DNA from: a virus
Direction: 5' to 3' (one strand)
IMG/VR virus record: IMGVR_UViG_3300032092_000009
Coordinates: 46,869-110,868 of that record
Length of the DNA stretch: 64,000 bases
The first letter of the stretch is position 1, and every line of letters begins with the position of its first letter. Below the pieces are notes generated by a model. It ran no database searches. It was not told the DNA's origin and worked only from the letters and a program-made list of their open reading frames with translations. The translations under genes were made by a program, and so were the position numbers. Below are positions 1 through 8,283 of this stretch, piece by piece.

Positions 1-2
1 AC

Positions 3-3000
3 TACGGTAACTTTAATGGCACTTCAGTAGTAAATTCTATTCGTTTTGGTACCTCAACAAATAACTCGACTTTTTCTGGAGACGGTGCTTGGGGAATTAA
101 ATTGTATAATGATAATGGATATATACAATTTGGTCCTGCAAATACTAGTCATGCGCATATCTATACAGACAGAGCCAACTTCTATTTTAACAAAGACATT
201 CTAATAAATGGTAACTCAGTAATTACTACATCAACTATTGGTTCACAAACTGCAGGTTCAGTTACAGGATTGACTTTAACTAGTTCTGCAAATAATCTTA
301 ACCCAGATAACGTAACTCAGAATCAAATTGGATATAATACATCTGTAAGTCTATTTGGACAAACGGATGGGGGTCTTTATTCTTCTGCATATAGTTCTAG
401 TTGGATTCATCAGATTTATGGTGATTTTAGAAGTGGACAAATTGCAGTAAGGGGAAAAAATAATGGAACATGGCAATCTTGGAGAACCATCCTAGATAGC
501 GGTAACTACACAAGTTACTCTCCCTCCCTTACAGGCAGTGGGGCTAGTGGTACCTGGGGAATCAGCATTACTGGTAACTCTGCTTATGCTACAAATAGCA
601 CTAGGTTGTATGCTTCCGACTCTCCATATACTTATGGTGGAGCAGCACCTTACTATATGTATATGAACTACGATGGAGGTAGTTACTGGGAACTCAAAGT
701 TTCTCCTGCTACTCCAGGTGCTGTAAGAGTTGCTTACTCAAACAATTCTGGAGCTGTAGGTAATATTGATGTATCTCGAATTGTTTATGGAGATGGAGCA
801 AGAGGTAGATCTACAAGTAAGATAGGCGGAAATGCTAATACTTCTGATTCTTCAAATTCTTCTGGATTTTATTTTGGAAACGCTGTTGCAGGTATGCCTA
901 GTACAGACTGGTGGAATTGGTTAACTGTAGCAGGAAATTCTTGGTCAGGAGGAGACGGTTATGCTTATCAAATGGCTGGTTCTTTCTGGGGTGACGACTT
1001 CAGATTAAGACGTATGACTAGTGGGACTTGGAATTCTTGGTTAACAATTATTCATTCTGGAAATATAGGTTCTCAATCCGTAAACTATGCAACTACTGCA
1101 GGGGCACTTAGTTCGATGAACATTTCCCAGTTCAGTAATAATTCAGGCTATTTAACAGGAATAACGTCAGGACAAGTAACAGGAGCTTTAGGATATACTC
1201 CGTATAACTCTAGTAACCCTAATGGATATATAACCTCATCAGGAAGTATTAGTGGTAATGCAGCTACGGCTACAACTGCAAATGCTTTAACCAGTATGAA
1301 CATTTCTCAGTTTACTAATAACTCTGGATACCTTACTTCCCTTCCTTCACATAATCATGATGATAGATACTACACAGAATCAGAGATTGATTCTCAGATA
1401 AGTGGAAGACTATATCAAGCTTCTGTTAATACTTTTGACTTTAATGCTTTTAACGGAACTGGTTTATATAGAGGCTCAACAGGTAGTTGGAGTAATAGAC
1501 CACCTTCAGGACATAATGGAGGAGCTGTCTTACAGATAGACACCCATCCTGGAAACTACCACTCTCAATTGTATTTTGACACAGGGGCAGAGAGACTCTA
1601 CTTCCGAAATGCTAATGCAGGAACTTGGGGAAACTGGTTGACTGTACTTCATAGTAGTAACTTTAACTTATACTCTCCTAGCCTAACGGGAAGTAATGCT
1701 AGTGGAACATGGAATATCAATGTAACTGGAAGTGCAGGATCAGTAGCATGGACTAACGTAAGTTCTCGCCCTACTGCTTTATCTCAATTTACCAACGATC
1801 TAGGCAACCTATCTTCAACAGGTGGTACAATAACTGGTGACTTAAACCTACAGTATAGTTATCCTCGTATTAATTTTTATGATACAGACAATGACTCTGA
1901 TTACTCTTTAATTAATAATAATGGTAACTTTAGTCTTTACGACATTAATAACAACGTTCATCGTTTTGTAGTCTTAGCTGGGGGAAATGTAGGAATCAAT
2001 ACTACTAGTCCTGCTAACTTACTTACCGTTAACGGCAGTACAAGAATTGTTACTCATGCCCAGCAAGGTCTATTTGGCTATGATGATCCTACAGGAGGAT
2101 CTTTTATCTGGTCGATAACTAGATATACAGACGGAGATGGTAACGATTTAAATATTAATGCTTTAGCAGGTTTTGCAGTAAAAACAGGAGCTAGTTCTCT
2201 TACCAATAGTGGACACCAGTTTTATATAAACTCAAGTGGAAACGTAGGTATAGGAACCAGACTACCTGTAGGTCAATTAAATGTATTCGGTGGAACAGGT
2301 AATAACGCTGCTATCTTAACTCTTCAATCTCAGTCTGGAGGAAACGGTAACACGGGTATTTATTTTAGGCCTTATCAAAATGAAACTTTTGCTAATAGTG
2401 CAGAAGCCCAAGCAGCTATTTTGGCTCAAGATGCTAGTTACTCTGCACATATTAAATTCCTAACCAAGGTTCCTGGCTCAGGTACAAACTCTTTAACAGA
2501 GAGAATGCGTCTTACTAGTACAGGTAATCTTCTGATAGGTACTACTACAGATAACGGATTTAAGTTAACTGTAAGCGGAACTGCTAACATTACGAACAAT
2601 GTTAAGGTAGGATCAAATACTTTTGTTGTAGATACTGTAAACAATAGAGTTGGTATCGGAGGAAGTGCTACACCATCCTACACTCTTGAGGTATTAGGTA
2701 AAGGCTTTTTTAACGAACAAGTTATTATTGCAAATGGTGAGGGTCTTTCTCTCTTGAATAATAATGTTCAGATTAAACCACCTGTAATAAACTCACTAGG
2801 TTTCTATACTGGCACAAGTGGTGCTAATGAAAGGATGCGTATCACTCCTTCAGGTAATGTAGGAATTAATACAACAAGTCCAACTACTCTTTTAAATATT
2901 AAGGGTACCAGTACTACATCAGCTCTTGCTTCTTTTAAGGTAGAAAATTTTTCAGGAGATCCTGGAATTATTGTAAATGATGCAGGTAACTTGTTAGTAG

Positions 3001-3173
3001 GAACAGCTTCTGATTCAGGAAATAGATTAGAGGTAAATGGAACAGTTAATGCAACTGGATATAAACTTAATGGAGTAACAGGTTATACAGGAATGGTTAC
3101 TATACAACAAGCACCTCCGATGCCTCCTATAACTTTTGATATTCAGAATGGTATAATCATGAGCGTCACCTAA
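3..3173 (+). CDS. Tail fibre protein, C-terminal part (5' end outside window)
   Basis: The frame is open from base 3 with no stop, so the gene begins before the window; the first in-frame start-like codon (TTG at 102) is only internal. The visible ~1056 residues are Ser/Asn/Gly/Thr-rich beta-fibre repeats. Early repeats end in W(N/G)xWxT(I/V)LxSGN; a middle part has two SMNISQF(S/T)NNSGYLT units and an HNHDDRYYTESEID collar-type motif; the last third has about six GN(V/L)xI(N/G)T repeats, each followed by a short beta hairpin. These are common in phage tail fibres and receptor-binding shafts. The extreme C-terminus (GYTGMVTI...FDIQNGIIMSV) resembles the tips of crAss-like fibres and lacks the S74 auto-cleaving chaperone. 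Likely role: host recognition. It is followed by its own intergenic promoter. Confidence 0.85.
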   Translation, partial: YGNFNGTSVVNSIRFGTSTNNSTFSGDGAWGIKLYNDNGYIQFGPANTSHAHIYTDRANFYFNKDILINGNSVITTSTIGSQTAGSVTGLTLTSSANNLNPDNVTQNQIGYNTSVSLFGQTDGGLYSSAYSSSWIHQIYGDFRSGQIAVRGKNNGTWQSWRTILDSGNYTSYSPSLTGSGASGTWGISITGNSAYATNSTRLYASDSPYTYGGAAPYYMYMNYDGGSYWELKVSPATPGAVRVAYSNNSGAVGNIDVSRIVYGDGARGRSTSKIGGNANTSDSSNSSGFYFGNAVAGMPSTDWWNWLTVAGNSWSGGDGYAYQMAGSFWGDDFRLRRMTSGTWNSWLTIIHSGNIGSQSVNYATTAGALSSMNISQFSNNSGYLTGITSGQVTGALGYTPYNSSNPNGYITSSGSISGNAATATTANALTSMNISQFTNNSGYLTSLPSHNHDDRYYTESEIDSQISGRLYQASVNTFDFNAFNGTGLYRGSTGSWSNRPPSGHNGGAVLQIDTHPGNYHSQLYFDTGAERLYFRNANAGTWGNWLTVLHSSNFNLYSPSLTGSNASGTWNINVTGSAGSVAWTNVSSRPTALSQFTNDLGNLSSTGGTITGDLNLQYSYPRINFYDTDNDSDYSLINNNGNFSLYDINNNVHRFVVLAGGNVGINTTSPANLLTVNGSTRIVTHAQQGLFGYDDPTGGSFIWSITRYTDGDGNDLNINALAGFAVKTGASSLTNSGHQFYINSSGNVGIGTRLPVGQLNVFGGTGNNAAILTLQSQSGGNGNTGIYFRPYQNETFANSAEAQAAILAQDASYSAHIKFLTKVPGSGTNSLTERMRLTSTGNLLIGTTTDNGFKLTVSGTANITNNVKVGSNTFVVDTVNNRVGIGGSATPSYTLEVLGKGFFNEQVIIANGEGLSLLNNNVQIKPPVINSLGFYTGTSGANERMRITPSGNVGINTTSPTTLLNIKGTSTTSALASFKVENFSGDPGIIVNDAGNLLVGTASDSGNRLEVNGTVNATGYKLNGVTGYTGMVTIQQAPPMPPITFDIQNGIIMSVT

Positions 3174-3181
3174 GCTACTAC

Positions 3182-3211
3182 TTGACAAAATAACTAATAA
3201 CATTATATTTG
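3182..3211 (+). promoter_or_regulatory. Bacteroidota-type promoter
   Basis: TTGACA at 3182 and TATATTTG at 3204-3211 match the -33 and -7 (TAnnTTTG) boxes of the Bacteroidota primary sigma factor, with 22 nt between their first bases. It lies 37 nt upstream of the next start codon. Confidence 0.75.
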
Positions 3212-3247
3212 TAATGTATACAAAACTAAAATTATAATTTTACAACA

Positions 3248-3751
3248 ATGGCACTTAAAATCACAAAAAGCATTGGTACCGATAAAGGTATTACCAATGA
3301 GGCATACATCCGTATTGCCGACTACCAAATTTCTAAAACTGGTAACGCTAACTTCCGTATCCAGATTTACTTGAACGAAGCAGACGCTACTCCTAACGTT
3401 TCTATGGGTCCTTCAGGTGTTGAGCAAGCACGTAACCAACAAATTGGTGAGTACTTGTCTGTATCCTTGACTAAGCAAGTAGAAGAAGTTAAGACTCGTA
3501 CTATGATGCGTCCAGTTGAAGTAGATGTAGTTAAGACTCGCACTATCACCAACGAAGAGGGTGAAGAAGTAACCGAAGAATACACTGTAAAAGAATACGT
3601 GACTGAAGAAGTTACTGAAGAGTACACTGTTACAAACACAGTTCCTGATCTATCTTCCGCAGAAGGTGTTGACATTTTTGCATTTGGCTATAGCCACTTG
3701 AAAGCCAAACTTGTCAGTTTGTTTACTGCTGGTAAGGTAGAAGACTGTTAA
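3248..3751 (+). CDS. Small abundant tail-associated protein with VKTRT/EEYTV repeats
   Basis: 167 residues of unknown function. It has its own promoter and a strongly biased codon set (AAC, TTC, GGT, CGT) like the capsid gene, which suggests high expression. The N-terminal ~75 residues look globular. Residues ~78-130 are a run of short charged repeats (VKTRT twice; TEEYTV and VTEE several times), probably an extended beta or rod segment. The C-terminal ~35 residues are again globular. Placement right after the tail fibre and before a coiled-coil gene suggests a fibre-associated or virion surface protein. No family was recognised. Confidence 0.7.
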   Translation: MALKITKSIGTDKGITNEAYIRIADYQISKTGNANFRIQIYLNEADATPNVSMGPSGVEQARNQQIGEYLSVSLTKQVEEVKTRTMMRPVEVDVVKTRTITNEEGEEVTEEYTVKEYVTEEVTEEYTVTNTVPDLSSAEGVDIFAFGYSHLKAKLVSLFTAGKVEDC

Positions 3752-3752
3752 T

Positions 3753-3784
3753 TTGGCAGGATTTATAAAAAAGCATTATATTTG
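3753..3784 (+). promoter_or_regulatory. Bacteroidota-type promoter
   Basis: TTGG at 3753 and TATATTTG at 3777-3784 (24 nt apart, slightly long). It overlaps nothing coding and sits 25 nt before the next ATG. Confidence 0.65.
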
Positions 3785-3809
3785 CATAAACCAACTAAAC
3801 ATATAAATC

Positions 3810-4109
3810 ATGGCTACTAAATTAACTGAACAAGAAATCGAAGCAATCAAAGGCTTCCAGCAAAAGACTCAAAACGTAATTATGGATTTGGGTAAGATCG
3901 AACTTCAAATGAATGACTTGCTTTCTGTAAAAGAGAAGGTAAAAGAAGCAATGGCAGAAGTAGTAAAAGAACAGAATGAGTTCTTCCAGACTATCGAAGC
4001 TAGCTACGGTAAAGGTCAAATCAATTTGGATTCATTTGAATTTATTCCTGCTGAAGCACCTGTTGATGAAACTCCTGTAGTTCCTTTTACTCAGGCAGAA
4101 GTATTGTAA
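3810..4109 (+). CDS. Small coiled-coil protein
   Basis: 99 residues. Residues ~5-70 form a long amphipathic, charged helix (heptad pattern of L/I/V/M with K and E), ending in an acidic, proline-containing tail (APVDETPVVPF). It is monocistronic: its own promoter lies upstream and a strong intrinsic terminator downstream. No family recognised. It could be a trimeric fibre base or a chaperone for the preceding tail proteins; this is inference from position only. Confidence 0.65.
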   Translation: MATKLTEQEIEAIKGFQQKTQNVIMDLGKIELQMNDLLSVKEKVKEAMAEVVKEQNEFFQTIEASYGKGQINLDSFEFIPAEAPVDETPVVPFTQAEVL

Positions 4110-4130
4110 TTTAACTTTATTTCATAAAGA

Positions 4131-4160
4131 CCCTCAGAGAAATCTGGGGGTTTTTTGTTT
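4131..4160 (+). terminator. Intrinsic terminator
   Basis: CCCTCAGA, loop GAAA, then TCTGGGGG followed by TTTTTTGTTT: an 8-bp stem with a U-tract. It ends the tail-fibre module. Confidence 0.85.
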
Positions 4161-4173
4161 TATAGCCAACTAG

Positions 4174-4203
4174 TTGACTTATTTTTTTAAAGTTTTATCT
4201 TTG
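4174..4203 (+). promoter_or_regulatory. Bacteroidota-type promoter for the lysis/exported-protein operon
   Basis: TTGACTT at 4174 and TATCTTTG at 4196-4203, with exact 22-nt spacing between first bases. It is the only clear promoter before the tightly packed genes that run to 11859. Confidence 0.7.
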
Positions 4204-4257
4204 CCCATAACCAACCTTTTCTCACTTAAGTACCGTTTATGAAAGTCCGAAGTTGCT

Positions 4258-4374
4258 TTGAACATCCTTTCAGATATCACTGTGCTAGTGAGTTTAACTG
4301 TTTTTCTCACTGTCCTGCTTTCTAAGTGGGCCATAGAAGACATTATTAAATTTTTAAGAAATAAAAAAAGGTAA
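4258..4374 (+). CDS. Candidate 38-residue single-span membrane peptide (TTG start)
   Basis: A short frame opening at TTG 4258 and ending at TAA 4372-4374, 4 nt before the next ATG. It encodes a hydrophobic span (about residues 7-22, rich in L, V, T, F) followed by a charged, very basic tail (KFLRNKKR). Size and layout recall small holin or antiholin peptides. The start is non-ATG and codon evidence is thin. A competing 28-codon ATG frame (4239-4325) is Cys/His-rich but less protein-like. The 170-nt interval between promoter and next gene otherwise has no explanation. Confidence 0.35.
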   Translation: MNILSDITVLVSLTVFLTVLLSKWAIEDIIKFLRNKKR

Positions 4375-4378
4375 CTAT

Positions 4379-4627
4379 ATGAAACTATTAAACTTTATTG
4401 GCGGACTCTTCAAAGATGAGAAGGGTGTTGTCTCCATGAAACGCTTGTGCGGATTAGTATGCACAGCTACACTATGCGCTACATTGTACGCTAACTCTTT
4501 TACTGAAGCTCACTTTGCTCCTTCTGTTCCTTTGGTGGATGCGGTTGCTTTGTTGGCTTTTGGTTGTCTAGGTTTGACTTCTGTTGAGAAAATCATGAAG
4601 AAGCCAGAAGCACCTAGCGAAGACTAA
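4379..4627 (+). CDS. Holin-like two-span membrane protein
   Basis: 82 residues. The N-terminus is an amphipathic stretch with FIGGLF and DEKGVVS, then two hydrophobic segments at ~22-38 and ~53-70 (the second contains AFGCLGLTS), and a charged C-terminus (KKPEAPSED). Size, two spans and charged tail fit small phage holins. Its place directly before a candidate peptidoglycan enzyme supports a lysis role. Proteins of this shape are frequent in Bacteroidota phages; no experimental assignment can be made from sequence alone. Confidence 0.6.
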   Translation: MKLLNFIGGLFKDEKGVVSMKRLCGLVCTATLCATLYANSFTEAHFAPSVPLVDAVALLAFGCLGLTSVEKIMKKPEAPSED

Positions 4628-4657
4628 TTTACTATAAACTATAAACTATAAACAACT

Positions 4658-5245
4658 ATGAGCTACACAAGAGAACAAATCGAAGCGGCTATGAAAGCCA
4701 AAGGTTATAAGTACTTTGAGAATGGAGATTTTAACGTAAACATTATTGGTGTACGTAACTCTTCTACTGGTACTAAAGTAACTAACGTATTTGACGATCA
4801 CTTAACTCTTTCTTACAAAGAAGGTGGTGAGTGGAAATTTAAAATCTGGCCTGCTACTACAGATCCAGGAACTAAGGGTGTTAAAGAATTCCATAACGCT
4901 GCAGGTGTTGCACGTTTGGTACCTGGTCAATACTCAGGTTCACACCATGTAGGATTGCACCAAGGTAAGTACGAAGCCCTTAAGCAAAAGGCTAACGTTA
5001 AAGTTTACCGTGATGCTAACAAAGACATGAACTATGACGAGTCCAAGATACAAGAAGGCATCTTCGGTATTAATATTCATAAAGCTGGTGCAGACTCTAC
5101 CTACGTTGAAAACTGGAGCGAAGGTTGCCAAGTGTTCAAGAAGTCTGCTGACTTTGATGCATTCATGGTTATCTGTAAGAAGGCTGCGGCATTGGGTGGT
5201 AACTCTTTCACTTATACTCTTATTGAATCTAAAGATATCAAGTAA
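4658..5245 (+). CDS. Candidate peptidoglycan enzyme with YkuD-like H...SxGC motif
   Basis: 195 residues without a signal peptide, so it would need a holin to reach the wall. The core has GINIH (His141) followed 13 residues later by W-S-E-G-C (Ser154, Cys157), matching the His...S-x-G-C active-site arrangement of YkuD-type L,D-transpeptidases, in which Cys is the nucleophile. A short SGSHHVGLH segment lies at ~92-100. Codon use is highly biased, suggesting strong expression. Its position after a holin-like gene suggests the main endolysin or a wall-modifying partner. The family match is by motif only; another cysteine peptidase or amidase fold is possible. Confidence 0.5.
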   Translation: MSYTREQIEAAMKAKGYKYFENGDFNVNIIGVRNSSTGTKVTNVFDDHLTLSYKEGGEWKFKIWPATTDPGTKGVKEFHNAAGVARLVPGQYSGSHHVGLHQGKYEALKQKANVKVYRDANKDMNYDESKIQEGIFGINIHKAGADSTYVENWSEGCQVFKKSADFDAFMVICKKAAALGGNSFTYTLIESKDIK

Positions 5246-5716
5246 ATGAAAGGACTTCTAGTAAGTCTTTTCCTAATTCTTTCTATCCCCTGTTCTTCTC
5301 AAATCAATGTGATGAAGGCAGGGGATGGTTGGGATTTAAAGGTAGACTCGGCCTTAGCATTAATTGCTCAAACTGATGTCAACGCTTATACTAGAGTAAT
5401 AGATGTCTGCCAAGTAATAGACTTCTGGATTAGCCCCTATTCCTCTAATACAATCTCCCAAGATGGTGGAACTATATTTATCGCTACAGGAGACATAAAA
5501 ACGAATTCACTCAATAACCTAGCTTGTGTTATTGTACATGAAAGTCTTCACTTATACTACTTGTTACATCCAGTAGAACAGTCACAGGACGAAGAAGAAC
5601 TTAAGTGTTATATCTACGAGTTAGACTTTATAAAAAAACTACCAACCCCAGAGCCTTGGTTACAGGCAAATGCAATTGAACAATTACATAAATTAACTAA
5701 AACAAAAACAAAATGA
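5246..5716 (+). CDS. Secreted HExxH metalloprotease-like protein
   Basis: 156 residues. A Sec signal peptide (about 1-19, ending CSSQ) is followed by a small domain with HESLH at 98-102, the zinc-binding and catalytic motif of gluzincin-type peptidases. Acidic residues (DEEEL) about 20 residues later could supply the third ligand. The start ATG directly follows the previous stop, and its TGA overlaps the next ATG (ATGA), so the genes are translationally coupled. Export implies a periplasmic or extracellular target, unlike virion proteins. Function is inferred from the motif. Confidence 0.6.
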   Translation: MKGLLVSLFLILSIPCSSQINVMKAGDGWDLKVDSALALIAQTDVNAYTRVIDVCQVIDFWISPYSSNTISQDGGTIFIATGDIKTNSLNNLACVIVHESLHLYYLLHPVEQSQDEEELKCYIYELDFIKKLPTPEPWLQANAIEQLHKLTKTKTK

Positions 5717-7611
5717 ATAAACTATTTAAAGTAATCATCGGGGTGTTGACATTGTTGGTTGGCAATGTATCAGCACAAAGTTCTGCTACCTCTCCAGGTA
5801 CAGGTCATTGGGTTGTAATCGACTCAGGTTATCAAGTAGCTACAAACACTGTAGGACAGACTGTAGCTCCTCTACACTTCTACAATACCTCTACTTCTGA
5901 AAAGATCACAGGTATGCAGTTCCGTGTATTCTACGATAAGACAGCTTTCACAGCAGTTGTTCCTTCTCTTAAGATTTCTTCTACTGATCAATACTTGCAG
6001 TATGTAGATAGTAACACACAAGGTTTCTTAACTGTTACATTGGCTTACACTGGATCTAGCTCAACATTTAACTACTCTAATGGAGCTACATTTGATCTTA
6101 CCTTCACACACGCAAGCGCAGCTGTATGGAACACATTGGATTCTATTAAGACTCTTAAGGTATCAGGTGTTAAATCATTCGCTAACAAAGCCGCTACTAA
6201 CTGGGGTAACGATACTACTTTAGTAGTTTACTCTTATGGTGGTCGCTTCAACCAGAAAGTATTAAGATTTGCTGCTAAGTTTAAAAACGTAACAGGTTCT
6301 GACGCTAAGAACTTGTGGGTGTCTTTGGAAAAGAAAGCTCCTTCAGGATCTTGGACTCAAGTAGAAGCTAAAGCAACTAACTCTAGTGGTGTTGTTGTAT
6401 TCCGTAAATTCTTGGATACTACTTACTGGGATGTACGTATGGTTGTTAAGGGAGATACTATGACCCCTGGTAACGTATTCTCTACTGCAGATGCACAGAA
6501 AATTAACCAGTCTATTCTAGGTCAATATGTTGCTTCAGGATTTGACTACTACACTATGGACGTAAACGGAACTGATGGAACTATTTCTATTGCTGATGTT
6601 TACTCTGTATACGGACGTTTGGCAGGTAGATTCTCTGCATGGCCTAATTCTAAGAAGGATGTAATGTTCTTTACAGTTGCTGAGTACAACTCAATTAATG
6701 GATCTGCTACTAACTTAACTTCTACTTACTCTACTATTAATAACTTTAACTACACAATTGACGGTAGAGATTCTATCACTTACTACGTAGCTGTTAAAGG
6801 TGATGCTAACTCTACAGGATTTAAGATGGCTCGTTTAACACCTATTAAGATTGTTAACCCAGCTAATGCTAAGCGTTACATCATTGACGAGACTGTAGAA
6901 TACGACTTCCCTGCAGAAACTATTGAGATCAACATGCCTAAAGTAACTGTAGACGAAGGTAACTTGGTTAACGTACCAGTTAAAGTACTGACTAACGGAA
7001 AGAACTTAGGTGCACTACAATTAGACTTGCGTTATGACACTGCTTACTTAGAGTTTAAGAAAGTAGAAAACACTGAGAAGATGATGAAGTGGACTTCTTA
7101 CTTGAACCCTTCTAATGGAATCATTTCTTGGGGAGCTGCTGACTTGACTAACGAGAACATGCTTAATGACGGAGAGCAAGTATTCACTCTTCAATTTATC
7201 GCTAAGAAGCCACAAGACTCTTGGGCTACTGCAGCTTTGTGGACAGGTGCTAAATACGTAGGAGACAAAAACTCTAAAGACATGAACATTACCCCTGCTA
7301 TGGGAGTAATTGAAGTACGTAGAATTAACAAGGGAGTTGTTTCACTTAATGACTTGAACTCTATTATTACTTTTCCTAACCCTACAGAAGGTCCAGTACA
7401 AATACAATTCAAGATCAAAGAAGACAGCGAAGTAGACGTAGCTATCTCTGATGAGGTGGGAAGACGTGTACAAACGATTTTAAGAGAAAGAATGCCTGCA
7501 GGTAAGTACAAGTATAATACAAACCTAGATCGTCTCCCTAATGGCTTCTATGTACTTTCTGTAACAACTCAAAAAGAAATCTTACACTCCAAAATAATCG
7601 TACAAAAATGA
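5713..7611 (+). CDS. T9SS-exported cohesin/dockerin-like surface protein
   Basis: 632 residues. A signal peptide (1-21, VSA/QSS cleavage) is followed by a cohesin-like beta domain (~35-160), a prealbumin-like beta segment (~180-245), a dockerin-like pair (~247-300) with calcium loop DVNGTDGTISIAD (D283-D295, one residue longer than canonical), a linker domain shared with the lectin gene, and a second cohesin-like domain (~405-535). The last ~78 residues (from ~555) match the type IX secretion sorting domain (type A): FPNP near its start, a (V/I)xISDxxG strand, LPxGxYxLxV, and a basic end. The predicted route is Sec to the periplasm, then host T9SS to the surface. It overlaps its neighbours by ATGA junctions. 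Domain calls are from pattern recognition; ligand and purpose are unknown. Confidence 0.75.
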   Translation: MNKLFKVIIGVLTLLVGNVSAQSSATSPGTGHWVVIDSGYQVATNTVGQTVAPLHFYNTSTSEKITGMQFRVFYDKTAFTAVVPSLKISSTDQYLQYVDSNTQGFLTVTLAYTGSSSTFNYSNGATFDLTFTHASAAVWNTLDSIKTLKVSGVKSFANKAATNWGNDTTLVVYSYGGRFNQKVLRFAAKFKNVTGSDAKNLWVSLEKKAPSGSWTQVEAKATNSSGVVVFRKFLDTTYWDVRMVVKGDTMTPGNVFSTADAQKINQSILGQYVASGFDYYTMDVNGTDGTISIADVYSVYGRLAGRFSAWPNSKKDVMFFTVAEYNSINGSATNLTSTYSTINNFNYTIDGRDSITYYVAVKGDANSTGFKMARLTPIKIVNPANAKRYIIDETVEYDFPAETIEINMPKVTVDEGNLVNVPVKVLTNGKNLGALQLDLRYDTAYLEFKKVENTEKMMKWTSYLNPSNGIISWGAADLTNENMLNDGEQVFTLQFIAKKPQDSWATAALWTGAKYVGDKNSKDMNITPAMGVIEVRRINKGVVSLNDLNSIITFPNPTEGPVQIQFKIKEDSEVDVAISDEVGRRVQTILRERMPAGKYKYNTNLDRLPNGFYVLSVTTQKEILHSKIIVQK

Positions 7612-7955
7612 ACATTAAAAAAGCACTTGGTTTTAGCCAAGCAGAACCAGTAGTAGTAGATCCTAAGAATAGGTTCTATTATATGCTACAACAAATGCAA
7701 GCCAATCGTTGGAAGATCACTGCTATCGTATTAGGTTTGTTCTTCTTTATTATCCTTGGTATTAACTCAGCTGTATTCTTCGGAGTAGAGATTGCGGAGA
7801 ACTGGAAAGAAATGTTGCTTATTCTTTTTGGAGCATTCGTAGGTAATTTGAACAAAGTAGTAGACTACTGGTTTAATTCTGAAGATCGAGATAAGATGCT
7901 AATACAGAAGGTGGATGAGGAAGATGGTGAATCATTGTCAAATAATAATCCATAA
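7608..7955 (+). CDS. Holin-like membrane protein
   Basis: 115 residues. The N-terminal ~35 are cytoplasm-like, then a strong span (~38-60, IVLGLFFFIILGINSAVFF) and a second segment (~69-85, LLILFGAFVGNLNKVV), followed by DYWFNSEDRDKMLIQK. The GAF-x-N-x-V-x-x-YWFxSxxxxK pattern is characteristic of a holin family common in phages of Gram-negative bacteria. It starts inside the stop of the T9SS gene (ATGA). This is the second holin-like gene of the operon; it could serve lysis or membrane anchoring of the export cassette. Confidence 0.6.
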   Translation: MNIKKALGFSQAEPVVVDPKNRFYYMLQQMQANRWKITAIVLGLFFFIILGINSAVFFGVEIAENWKEMLLILFGAFVGNLNKVVDYWFNSEDRDKMLIQKVDEEDGESLSNNNP

Positions 7956-7959
7956 TAAT

Positions 7960-8283
7960 ATGTCAGAAGAACAAGAAGAAAGCGTAATGTCAGCTACTAA
8001 GAAAGCTATCATTGGCGCAGTCACCACTGCTGTAACTGCAGGAGGTGCATGGTTTGCCACTCACTTTGGTGGCGGTGAAGAACCTAAAGAAGAAGCTAAA
8101 ACAGAACAAGCACCCGCTGCTGCTCCTGTGATTAACTTGAATCTAGAGAACAACAACACTAACCAGCAGAAACAATCTTCAGGTGGAACTACTACTATCA
8201 TCAAAGAAAGAACAGTAGAAAAACCTGCAGCTCAATCTGCTCCTGCAACCAAACCACAAGCTGATGAGGAAGATCCTTGGTAA
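7960..8283 (+). CDS. Small membrane-anchored protein with Pro/Ala/Asn-rich tail
   Basis: 107 residues counted from ATG 7960 (MSEEQEE), 4 nt after the preceding stop; an upstream in-frame ATG at 7915 would overlap the previous gene by 41 nt. There is one hydrophobic segment at ~16-35 (AIIGAVTTAVTAGGAWFATHF), then a disordered tail rich in E, K, P, A, N and Q ending EEDPW. The 3' end overlaps the CsgG-like gene by 20 nt. No family recognised. The shape (one span plus flexible periplasmic or cytoplasmic tail) would fit a linker between membranes or a lysis accessory. Confidence 0.6.
   Translation: MSEEQEESVMSATKKAIIGAVTTAVTAGGAWFATHFGGGEEPKEEAKTEQAPAAAPVINLNLENNNTNQQKQSSGGTTTIIKERTVEKPAAQSAPATKPQADEEDPW

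Noticed and set aside
3000-3173. S74-type auto-cleaving chaperone at the tail-fibre end
   Set aside because: The C-terminus is only a short beta tip and lacks the peptidase motif.
4239-4325. 28-codon Cys/His-rich frame with ATG
   Set aside because: Short, stops mid-interval, and overlaps the more protein-like membrane peptide frame that runs to the next gene.
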